A stretch of 64,000 nt of DNA from Asterochloris sp. CNOR1 (lineage: Eukaryota > Chlorophyta > Trebouxiophyceae > Trebouxiales > Trebouxiaceae). The notes under the pieces are model-generated. The model saw nothing but the letters and a program-made list of their open reading frames with translations. It ran no database searches and was not told the origin of the DNA. The stretch is taken from assembly GCA_963969365.1 (NCBI GenBank), contig OZ017753.1:372001-436000 (forward strand), given 5' to 3'. The translations under genes were made by a program, and so were the position numbers. Of this stretch, positions 22,057 to 34,000 are shown in pieces. The number at the start of each line of letters is the position of its first letter. The stretch's first letter is position 1.

Positions 22057-25000
22057 ATGGCAGCAGCACCCAGCGCTGCGACATGCTTTCAGGTCACTCC
22101 TGTAGTGGTAGAATTCAGGGAAGTGCAACCTGGAGAGCCCCAGTCTGCCCAACTTACCATCAAGGTTTGCTTAAGCCTGGCTTCAGCCCGGACAGCACTG
22201 CTAGATTTGCTGAAAGTGCAGACATCAATCCAGATTGGCAACTGCCTGTGTAACAAACCCTGTTAGAAGTAACACGACATCCTATATGATGCCCTCCTCA
22301 GGCCTGCTGTGAACTGCAGAATGTGGACTCCAGGGTGCGGGGAGTGCGCATTCGTTCCTTTGCCACCAGCAGCTTCCTTCTGAAGGGGCCGCAGGGCAAT
22401 GTCAGGCTGGCGCCAGGCCTCACAGTCTCCTGCGAGGTGAAACACATGACTGTTGCGCGGCTGACCCCAGGCCGATGCGATCAGCGCATCCCAGCGCCTG
22501 CCAGCTGTTGAGCAGATCTGCTTTGTGCTGAGCCCAAGGGGCTCCTGTCGATGGCGAAGGGCGTCCCTGCCGCCTCCTCTGGCGCTGAGTGCAGCAGCTT
22601 CCCTGGTGGCTGCCAGCAGCCGACCCTGGTGCCTCAGCTCACCAGCGCTGTCCAGTGATCCAGATCTCGAAGCGTGGCTGCCTGCAGGTGCTGTTCCAGG
22701 GCTGTGATGGCAGCCGAGAATACCATGACAGGCTGGTCATCATGGCGGACGACAACGGGCGCCTGATGGTGCCATGCAGAGCACTGCCACCCAGGCCGCA
22801 GGTGCGCCAAAGCAGGCAGCAGGGCAGCTCTCTGTGCTGTATGCAGCGTCTCGGCTACTGATGCACAGCCAGCATGGGGCCCAGCTTTCAAAGCGTGCAG
22901 CTGTCGCTTGGACACACACAGCAGTTGCGGCTGAAGGCAACAATCTTCAACGCTGCTCTGCTGCAGATGCACTGGGTGCTGGATTAAGCATCCTCCATGT
23001 GAACCCACTTCAGCCATCCGCAGGATAAGCATGGCATCCCACAGGTCCCAGGCCCATGCTGCTCCTCTTTCCCTGCAGATCACTCTCAACGGCAGCTTGA
23101 ACATGGGCGTCGTGCTGCATGAGTCCTTGACACAGCGGGCGCTGCATCTGACAAATGAGGGGCCCCAGCCAGCCACCTTTCGACTGGAGACAGATGGCTC
23201 CCTGCCAGTCAGAGTCAGCCCTGCAGAGGGCCAGCTAGGTGCCAGGGGCAGCCCAGACAGCAGCCTGCAGGTCAGTCATGCAGCGGGTTCTGCCGATGGC
23301 TGCTCACTGCAGAGAGACCCTACAAGTGAGCAGCAGATGGCCTCTGCCAAAAAGCGTACATTATGCCCGTTCCTGCAAAGCATGCTGCAACTCTGTGCAG
23401 GGGACAGAGGGCATCATGCTGGCCTCTGGGTATGGCGCCTGCGCACAGGCAGCGGCAGCCTGTGGAAGCACCCTAGTGATCAGTGATGGTTGAGATCGCA
23501 GATCAGCAAATGCGATGATGCTGCTGCAGGTCAAGGTGGACTTCACAGCTGACAACACAGGCCCTGTCAGCGGCAAGCTGAGCCTGTTTCAGTTGCCCAG
23601 CGACACTCCTCTGCAGATCCTGGACCTGACGGCCACAGTGGTGTCCCACACGTTCCAGCTGCTGGACTCCGAGGAGCTGGTGATCAATGCTGTTGACTTT
23701 GGCAGCCTGTACTTTGGTGACAGCGCCAGTCGGCGGCTGACGCTGATCAACCATGGGCCCCGCGATGCCCGCTTCTTTGCAGCCTGCGGCAGCCCCAGGG
23801 ATTTCTCAGATGCGGGCGACAGCGGCGCCTCGGCGGATGATGCTGTTGGCAAATTTCTGCAGGTCAGCTTGCTGGCTGAAGTGGTGGACCCTGCAGACGA
23901 TGCCCTGATTGGCAGCCTGCTGCAGGCCTGCTTTGGGCACTTCCTGCAGGTCACTCCGCAGTGCTGCATTCACTATATCAGAGGTGGTCGCCCTGTGGCC
24001 AAGGGCTGAGGGCCTCATGCTGCGCTGCTTTCAGCCTGCTTTGCGGGGCCATGCTGACTGCCTGAGGTGGGGCGCGGGCACTGTCGCTTTCCCGGGCAGC
24101 AGGCTGTGGCAAGCTGCAGATTACCATTGTCTGCCAAGTCATCCTGGGCCTCAGGTGTGCTCATATTACATGTGCTGTGGGCAGGTGCAGCCCTCAGCTG
24201 TCCCTAGATTGCCAAGAAAGCAGGGTGGGTGCAGCACCCTTGCAGGGTCTTGCTTCACCTCCTCTCACCTGCCGCAGGCCGCCCGCCTCAGAGGGAAGCA
24301 GCTCAAGTCCACAGAGCCCAAGCGCTTTGAGCTGCAGCCCTTGAACGCTGTGGTGCCAGCCTATGGGCGGGCCAGCCTCACAGTGGCCTTCAATCCTGGG
24401 AGGCTGGAGCGCAGGAAGGGATTTGATGCTGGAGCAAAGCTGGAGGATGAGCAAGTCACCTACAGTGGGCAGCTGACCTTTGACGGGTAAGGGCAAAGCC
24501 TGTAGCGCTGAGTCAAGGCATCATGCAGGCGCTCGATTGCCAAGCTGTGCGTGAAAGGAGGGCAGGCAGCGTGTTGGCTGGGGCTGCTGTGTGCACTGCC
24601 ACGTACGCTGGTCAAGCTCTGCGATGCTCCCGAGCAGTGGCCAGCATGTGTTCACAGCCTGCAAGGCTGCCTGGCCTGAGTGCTTTCTTGTAAGCAGCTG
24701 GCTGAATGGCATGCCAGCCCTGCAGGTACCCTCAGGAGATCAAGTTTCCCGTGAGGGGACGTGTCCTGGAGGCAAGAGTGGCAGTCTCGCGGTCGCAGCT
24801 TGTCTTTGGCACCCTGCCCACCCACTCGACAGCTGATGAGAATTTGGTGCTGGAGAATCTGTGCCCCCAGCTGCCAGCGCGCTTCAGAATCCCTGCCCAC
24901 TCAGCGTACCATTGCCAGCCGTCTGAAGGTGGGCCTGGAACGAGGTACTTGTGGCAAAGGGAACAGTACAGCACATGTAAGTGACGTCCGCACATGCTGG

Positions 25001-28000
25001 AGTGCCTCTGCTGCACCACCACAAGTCAGCCTGCCTGTGTGCTGGCCCAGCACATATCTGCTGCAGATCCCGAAGTGGTGCCTGCCACTGCACGCAGCCA
25101 GCAACCTCATGCTAAAGGGGGCAGTTGCCCTGGGAGCCACCTGCGCTGCCCTAGTCACTGGATGAGCCAAGGCAGCCAGGATCTTCTGCCCACTCCATGT
25201 GACTCCTGTAGGACGTCAACCTGCTGTGACGAGTCTCTGTTGAGCAGCAGAAGCCCTCCAGCCCAACTGAAAGCCAGATCACCACATGAGCCCGCCCTGG
25301 CTGCAGACCGCTTTTGGTCCCAACTGCCACCTGCGCAGTCCCGGAGGGGACCCTCACTGGGGCAGCCACGCCCTGAACGGACCCATGCTGTGTCTGTAGG
25401 ATGTCACCCTCACCAGTCCCTGCTGACCTGCGAAAGCTCTCCCTCTCTCGAGGCCTACCCATCCCAAAAGTCAGTTCACCATCCTGCCCTGGCTGCAGGC
25501 ACTATCGTCTCTGGAGCCACCTGTGCAGTCCTGGTGACCTTCTGTCCCCGCGCCCTGGGCCAGCACAGCGCTCGCCTGGAGGTGCAGGTGCTGGCCCAGC
25601 ACAGCAGCAGTGTGGTGGCCACCACGCACATCGACGTGCTGGGGCAGTCCGACAGCGTGGGGCGCTACGCGGTTCCTGTGGGCGGGGTCAGCGCGCTGCC
25701 CGAGAGCTTTGCCAAGCCAAGAAAGTACGTGGACCAAGACGAGGTGGGCCTGCACCTCAAAACTCCAACTGCTGGTGCAGAAGACCTATGAGGCAGCAGC
25801 TGGCTGCAACAGTGGAAGGCTGAGGGCAAGTGGTGAGGTGGCCTTGCAGGCAGACCTGGCTGCACAGGCCCCAAGGGTGCGCGTGGCACAATGTATTGAG
25901 CCAATACAAGGGCAAGCAGCGAAGCCAGCATGGTTAAACAGCCAGGTGTTGCTGCAGCAAATGCCAAGGGGGCTGAAGGCAGTATGCCCATTGTGTGACG
26001 ACACCTGCAGCACATGCAGCACAACATCTGCCATTACCTGCCGCCACATGGCTGTAGATGTGCAGCACCCGTGACAGCATACGTCAGCAGCATTGCTGCA
26101 GACTTGTGCTTCAGCAGCCAAGGAAGGCCACTCAGCAGAGCTACACTGGGCACAGCTGCCTGCATCCAAACGGATTTGCTGGCTGTTGGCTGGCAAGATA
26201 TCTGGTGTAACATGCAGCACATGCAGTGCAGCACCTGCTGTTGGCTGTGGCACCCTGGCAGCACAGCTGCAGATGTGCAGTGACCATGACAGCAATCATC
26301 AAGCAGCACTGCTGCAATTCAGCCGGCTGTCAGCTGAGCCAGCCAGGCCTGCAGGTTGTGGAGGAGGCGCCGCACAGTCTTGAGATAGTACTGAAGCTAA
26401 AACGGCAGCGAGCAGGACAAAGTTACAAAACGGAATTTTGCATCTGCAGGCTCTGGAGCAGACACTGCGCAAGATCAAGGCCTACAAGCGCCCGCAGCCC
26501 TGGGAGAACCCAGAGGTGCTGCACTGCTTCGAGCGGCACGTGTCGGCTGGCAGCAAGGAGACCTTCAGCCTGGAGGACTTCAAGCGGCGTGCTGCTCACA
26601 ACGATCGGTCTGTGGGGGCGCTTGCAAACAGAATGGGGCTCTGCACAGCATGGCAGCAATTGTTTGCCTGGGGAAGAATGAATTTAACGGGCTGCCCAAA
26701 GCGATGGGTATGTATATTGAGCCTACGCCTGGCCGCTGAATGCTGGGCTGGAGCACATGCCTGCCAGAGCAGCTGTAGCTCTGCAGCCCTGGAGATCTTC
26801 GGGCGGCGTGCTGCTCGCGTTGACAGGTCTGATGGGGTTTTGCATCACGAATGGGCGTCCAACAGAACCACAACAGCAATGATTTGCCTCGGGGAACCAA
26901 TCACGCGCTGGCAATAACAGCAGGAATGTACCCAGATCAATGTGGTTGCGCCTGGCTACTGGCTACTGGGCTGGAACGCCTGCCTGGCTGAGCATACGTG
27001 GCTGCCTAGCCCTGGAGGCCTTCAAGCGGTGTGCTGCCAACAACGACATGCTGTTTAGACTCATTGCCTCATTGAGGAGAGGCAGCAACACTTATGAGGG
27101 TGGCAGTTTCGGCCAAGCCTGGGGGTTCAATCAGCAGGTTTCCCACAATGACACGCCTATCCTCTCGATTGATGGTGTCTGTACTTTTGTGGCCGTGCTG
27201 GTCTACATGTTCACATGGAAGCCGTCCTGTCTTGCATTGCACACTACTGCATGCAGCATGTCTTCAATATACCTGTAGCTGATACCCTGCTTTCAGAGCA
27301 CTGCTTGGGTGCGTCTGCACTTGGCTGCAAATCTCATTGGCCTGCCCTGCGCAGGTACACATCCTTCATCAGGCAGAACAGGACCCACAAGGGCAAAGCA
27401 AACGAGGCTGAGGACAGCAGGGACTTGGGACTGCAGCCGTACAAGTAAAGTTACTACTGCAGCTTTCATTTGACGCTAAGTAAAGTGCCATCCAGGGCAA
27501 GTCCAGAGCTGGGGCTCGAACTGATCTGATGCGAGCAGCCTGCGCTCCCAGGGTCTTGGAATTGCTGCCCGTTGGGGTGACCAGAGGCAGCCATGCACCC
27601 CTGATGGGCCGCAAGCTTACTCTTTCCTGTGTATGAAGGCTGCTAAACGCAGACTGAGCTGCTGCGTGCACCACTTTGCATCTCACAGCCACTGTCATTG
27701 CTGGCAGCAGCTGGGTCCAGTGCCTGCGCATAGTGGCTCCAGACCACCATCACAGCTGGCAGCAGCCACCATCACACCTGCCAGCAGCTGCCTCTAGCAC
27801 CTGCAGGGGTCTGCGGGGGCCGGAGCAGAGCCTGCCTCGGGTGCAGCATGACGCTCTGTGGCTGGATAAGTCGGCAGCATCAGCACGTCCACAGAACTGC
27901 CCAGCTCTGCCTCTAGAGGTCGTGGAGGACATCCCTCTGCACAAGGACAAGCCCACCACTGAGGAGGAAGCTGGGCAGTGCACGCAGGCTTTGAGCAAGC

Positions 28001-31000
28001 AGGCAAGTGTACTCCATGGCCTTTGTTGCACGCCATACTTGCTCTGCCTGCAAATGCCCCAATGCTGCAGAGCCCTGGCTGTTGGGATCTGCTGGCCGGT
28101 TGCTCAGGCCGGTGGCTGCCGTGCTGCACGATGCTCAGAGAAAGCTGGCCTTCACATCTGCAACAGTATTGCAGGTCTCCTGGGCACTAGGTGGCTGCAT
28201 ATGAGCGTCCCTGTGCCAGCGAGCTGCCATACTCTGCTCTGGTGCTGCCTCGAGACACTAAAAGTTTTTCTCTTTGCAGGACCTGCAGCGCATTGGTGTT
28301 GGGCCGCGTGTGGTGGACTTTGGCAGGGTCAGCGCCTCCAGCAGCAACAATGCTTATCTTCTGGTCAACAACCCCCTGCGCAGCAGCATCCATGTGGTGC
28401 TGGCTGTGGGCGCAGTGCCGGAGCTGAAAGGCAGCGAAGTGTTGAGCCAGGTGTGTACCTGCATCTTGGGGGCAAGCCACAATGTTTCAATCTCATCAGG
28501 CTAGAGATGAAGCCCTTGTCATGCAGCTGGACGGTCTGAGAAAGTGCTGGCCGTTGAGCCGGTGTGGTCTAGGAAGCCGTGGGAACAGCCTGCTTCATGG
28601 GGCGACTGGTGCTGCATGTCACTGAAACACTGTGCTCTTCCTCTTGATGTTGTACATATGCTGTTGCCCCAAGCCTCAGCAAGCTGCTGCCTCAGATGGG
28701 ATCATACATGCAAGCATTGATTCTTGAGGAGTGCAAATTTGTACCTCAGTTGCTAAGGGTAGCCTACTGGCAAGCATAGCTGTGTGCCCCTGAGTCACAG
28801 TCCTTCTGGACCCATCTCTTACTGTTGCCAGTGCTTGGTAATGCTCCTTTCAGGTGGTGCCAGGTGGTGGACAGGCCAAGTTCCCTCTGGTGCTGATGGT
28901 GCCACACGTTCAGAGCTTCTCGCAGAAAGTGGAGTACGTTATCAATGGCTGCCAGTTCTTCACCTTTGAGGCAAGCCCTGCTCTACCCAAATCGCTGGCC
29001 CCTACTTGGTACCTCTGCTCTTGACAGCTTTGCATGCCATTGACAACAGGCAAGTCCATTCATGGCAGGTGACGAATGCCCTATGCCACTCGTGCTGTCT
29101 GCATATCGTGCTTGGGATGCCATTCTGAGACTGCTGTGCTATCCTCAAGCCAGGCCATTGACAGTGCAACACTGTTCACTGGCCGCCAACAAGCCCCTCA
29201 GACAAGATTTCGAGCGCCAGCCACCTGCCTGCAGGTCAGGGCTGAGGTGGTTCCTGTGAGCCTGGAGATCAGCGACGATGAGCTCAGCTTTGCCTTTGGC
29301 CTGGACAACTGGCAGCCCTTTGTTGAGCAGGTCAGCACCTGCCCCTGTTGGGGTGGGCTCTGCCACAAGAAAAGTGCACCGAAGCATGAGTTTTCCTACA
29401 CCCAGCTTGCAGTACACAGTGCAGGCATGCTCAGCTGCCGGTGTTGCCTTGCCTCCTTTTCTGGGAGTTATTGTTCCTTGCAAGAAGTCAGATGTGCTTA
29501 TCTGCCCACGACAGTTGCAAGAAAGCTGACTGCACTAATTGTGGAGTGCAGACGCTCATGCTCAGCAACACGCAGCCCTTCCCAGCAGAATTTAAATGGC
29601 AGCTGGAGGGGCCAGCAGCTGCAGCCTTCAGCGTGAGCCCTGCAGAGGGCACCATCCGGGGCAGCAACTCGCTTCAGTGTACAGTCAAGTGGATGCCCGG
29701 CAGCGACGCCACCCCAGGAGAGCAAGTGGTGAGCCAGTTTTCACCTTCACAGTGCAGGCAGCTGCATCCACGTGAGGGTGATGGCCCTGCTTGCACACCC
29801 TGGTGTCGTGTGGCGGGAAATGCAATGTGTAGCATGGTTGCTGGCAGGCTTGAAGGAGCATGGCATGCCTCTGAGTATAGGTGCCCTCTGACAAGCTGGT
29901 CAGATCCCCTGCGTCACAAGCAGCAGTGGCCACCCACAATTTAGAGGCTTCTGGGGCTGCCATGCTGAGGTTCTTGAATCCCTCATGGTCTTTAGGCAGA
30001 CTGCACAAGCTTTCTCAGGCAGCTTGAGCCTGAGCTACGCACCAGATGCTGTTCTTCAGCGGTGCAACATACACACCAGCCCTGCAGCACTTGTGCAGCT
30101 CTTTGTCCTCCAGAGCCGACACTTAGGGGGCTGTGCTGGATCTCTTGCAGTGTTTCAGTTACTGCTGGGTCTGTCTCGGCCTCGTCCAGATATGTAGTCA
30201 GAGTGCTAATAGCTGCATGACTCCTGTTTCTGCAGTGCACCAGCAGACTCCAATGACGTGTGCTTGCCACACCCATATGAGGCCATCAACTGGGGAACAC
30301 CCACGACTTTCACTGCACCCTGGATGCCTTTACACCTCTGGCACCAGCTCCAAGTCATGTTCTCTGAGCTCCACAGTGCCTCTGCTGCAGACCAGCAATG
30401 TGCTCATCCTGGGTGGTGGCAACATCACATGCCCAGGTTCTCTGTGTCACAGCAACTTGCCCAACTATTGCAGAAAAGCATGGGCTTCATCCTGAAACGC
30501 GGCAGCAGCACACTGCCCCCAGTTCTATATATCGCAACGCTTGCCCCCCCCCGCTGCACATGAGCACGGGCTTCCCTGTCTCACGGCATGGCTCCCCCTG
30601 CAGACCAGCATGGGTCTCACCCTGAAGGGCGGCGACGGCACCTCCCCCCACGTGCAGCTGCGCGCCTCCCTGCCAGAGGGCAAGCTCAGCTTCAAGGAAA
30701 AGGCGCTGGAGCTCGGGAACATTCCTGTGGGTGTGCCGCAGGCAACTGTGGCCGTCCTGCGCAACACAGGGTCTCATGACGGCATCTTTCTGGTACGCCC
30801 GGGGTAGAGGCTGCAGGGTGCAAGCTCTCTGTAATGCAGGCTTCCTGGCAGTAGGTCCCTTGCGTTGGACTCCTCAAATGTTTGCGTGATGTACTGCTCA
30901 GAATCTCACGGCGACAGTAGCCTTCCGGCCATAGGTTTTATGTGTGTGGTCAAGCAAGGAAGTCTGCTGTACTCCTGCCATGCTTTGGCTGGATATGGGA

Positions 31001-34000
31001 GGCCTTGCAGGTCTCAAGGAGCTGCACCCGTGCTGATATGATTGTTTGCAGTTTGCTTCAGCTGATGCTGCTCAACAGCAGTATTGCAAAGCTGTTCACG
31101 GCGTCACTGTGCTGCAGGTGCTGCCCAATGATGCTGTGCGGTGCAACCCTGACAGGGGCAGAATTCAGTCCGGGGGATCCCTGGATCTTGAGCTGACGCT
31201 CAATTTCCTTCAGCCACAGCAGGTGTGACAATTCACAACATGCTCGTCAAGCTGCATGTTGCCTGCTGGCTTCGTATAGATTGTATTTTCATTGCCTGGC
31301 TTGCCAAGCATTACATGCTGCACAGGCCAAATGGCTGCATGCTGATGCCATTCAGCATGAGCTGCAGCAAGGCATGCAACAAATGCATGGCTGATACCAA
31401 TAGCATGAGCTTCAATGCCAAGCCTCTGCATGCGCATCATGTGTGTGCCAAGGACCCCAGCCGTGCTCATGCCATAGCCTGCGCTTCAGTGCATGCCCCT
31501 GCAGGCACCAATATCTGTCCCAAGCACCCCAGAACTGCTGCAGGCAACATTTCACTGGCGCTGCCACTGCTGCAGGTGCAAACCAGGCTGGAGGTGGAGG
31601 TTCGTGGCGGGAAGGCCCTGAGGCTGCCCATCCATGGAGATGCTGTGCTGCCAGCAGTGGACATAAAGGAGGCAGAGCTTGCCTTTGGAGATGTGTACAC
31701 GGGGGTGACCGTCAGGCGCAGTCTCACCGTCATCAACACCTCCCCTGTACCAGCAAGTGAGTTCTGCAATGAGGTCGATACTGCAAAAGGGTGAGGTTGC
31801 CTTTGCGGATGTGTTTATGTGGGGGGACATCACGACCAGGCACATGTTCAATGTTGTTGAACTAACCCATTGCAAATGATTGGGCTTGGCCTTTGACTGA
31901 AGCTCTGCGTCCACACTGACACACTTGACTCATGCTCTGCACAAGCCTGCTGCTCTCGCAAGGTGCAGCTGTAAAGTCCCACTTGCGGCTGACTGCTGAG
32001 ATAGACCCTGCTTAGGATGCTTGCACGGGAGTCAGCACAATCTTATGCTCACTGTCATAGGCACCTCCCGTGTGCCAACAGTTGAGCTCTGTGCTGACTC
32101 CTGCTCTGAACCAATCCTTGTTTTCGTGAGAATGCAGCTGTGCCTCCCACCACCTGCCTGATGTTGAGGCTTTGGGCTGTCAGGAAGTCTATCTATGCAT
32201 CTGCCCCTGGCATAAGAGCTGCAGCACTCCGCTCTGCATGTGCGCTGGGGCATTTGCCACAGCAGTGCAGGTGCCCACATCTATCAAGCTGTCATCCCTT
32301 GCAAGCATGTCACTGCTCTGCAAGCATGGGCTGCGGCGCTGCCACCTAGGGCTGCAGTACCCTGCTCCCTGCAGGCGTCAACTTTGACCTGTCGCTGCGT
32401 CCCGAGTTCAGCCTGGAGCTGCCCAAGGAGAACTGGTCCACCGAGGTGCACGACGAGTGCCCCCTGCTGCGCATGGGGCGCCGCGGGTCTGCTGGCAGCA
32501 GCCGCTCCAGCCGGCGCATGAAGTGAGCCCTCTCAGAGAGCCTGTTGCTGGCAGAAGGCAGTGCCCAGCAGCGGCTTCCAGCATGCCTGGCGCTGGTGCT
32601 GCCGCAGCTAGATGGCACCCATCTGACAGGATGCCCTTTTGAGCAGCACTCCCGGCTGCAGCCTGAGCTGAGACATGAGCAGTCCACACAAAGATGTGAA
32701 CCTGCAGCAAACACAGGTGAGGCTGGCTGCAGCAGTGAGCCTACAAGATCCCGTTGAGGCTTCATCATTTTTTGTACTTCTGCAGGCCCACCGAGGCCGA
32801 GGAGCTTGCCAAGTCCAAGGAGGGGGCGCGCTATCAGCTGAAGATGCTGGCTTCAGAGACGCTGAGCCTGTTCCTGAACTACGCCGCCAGGAGGGAGGCG
32901 CAGCATGCCTTTGACTTGGCAGCCATGCTGGTCGGCTATGGCTTCTCCGTCTCAGGTGAGGGGCTTGCACCAGACGGGACCTAGGTCCTCCAAGTCCCTC
33001 TGAGAGTATCTCCCAATGCATGGACGGCTGCCTAAAGCAGCCTGCGGCAGCCTCAGCACTTCTGCCTGGCAGGGTTGCACCAACTGGGTCTGGACATAAG
33101 GCTGCTGCCCTTGTTGGAGGGGGAGGCGAGCAGTGAGCACTAAACTTGGAACCTGGCACCCTGGCCAGGGCTCAGCCCTGTACATGACATTCAGGCAGCC
33201 AGGCCTGGCAAAACAGGGCTGCGCCGCCAGACATGCGGCATTTTCCACAAGCCTTTTGTGCCACAAAAGGAGACAGAACAAGCAATGATTGCAACAACGC
33301 TGCAATTTAGCTGATGCTCAGATGGAATTCTCAGCTGCAGGCACTTGCCAGCTACAGAGTAATGCACCCTGTACCTGCAGGGGCTGCCATTGTGAAGCGT
33401 AAGGTGACGGCCTCTGGTGTGCGGGCACGTATCACAGCGTCCAAGACCATCTTCGACTTTGGCAAGAGCATCGTGATCAGGGCCAATCAGATGAAGCCGC
33501 CCTACGCCCTGGAGGTCACCTTCACCAGCAACGAGGCTGAGCCTGTCCAGTGGCAGTTTGGCCACGCCAGCACAGAGGGCCAGGAGGGCTGCAAGGGCGT
33601 GTTTGCGGCTGAGCCCAAAAGCGGCAGCCTGCTAAAGGTGGGACCATTCGGGGCATGTGGGATGAGTGTGGCCAGTAGCAGACATGAAAAGCGAGATTTA
33701 ATTGTCTTGAGTTCGCTACTGGCGAGCTCAACACCTGGGACTTTCAGAACAGATTGCTGCAGCTGCCATCTGAATTGCAATGCTGAAGTGCATGATGAAT
33801 GATGATGCTGCCAGGCAGAGCCACATCACGCCCCTGAAACACGTTGACAAGTGCAGGGGCAGTCCTGCACACTGAACGTGCTGTTCTCGCCAAAGGACGG
33901 GCGCGTCTACACTGGCAAGCTGCCCCTCTTCCTGGATGGCAACCTGGCTCAGCCATACTTCACTTTTGAGGTGTGATGCCTTGCACACAGTTGCTGTTGG

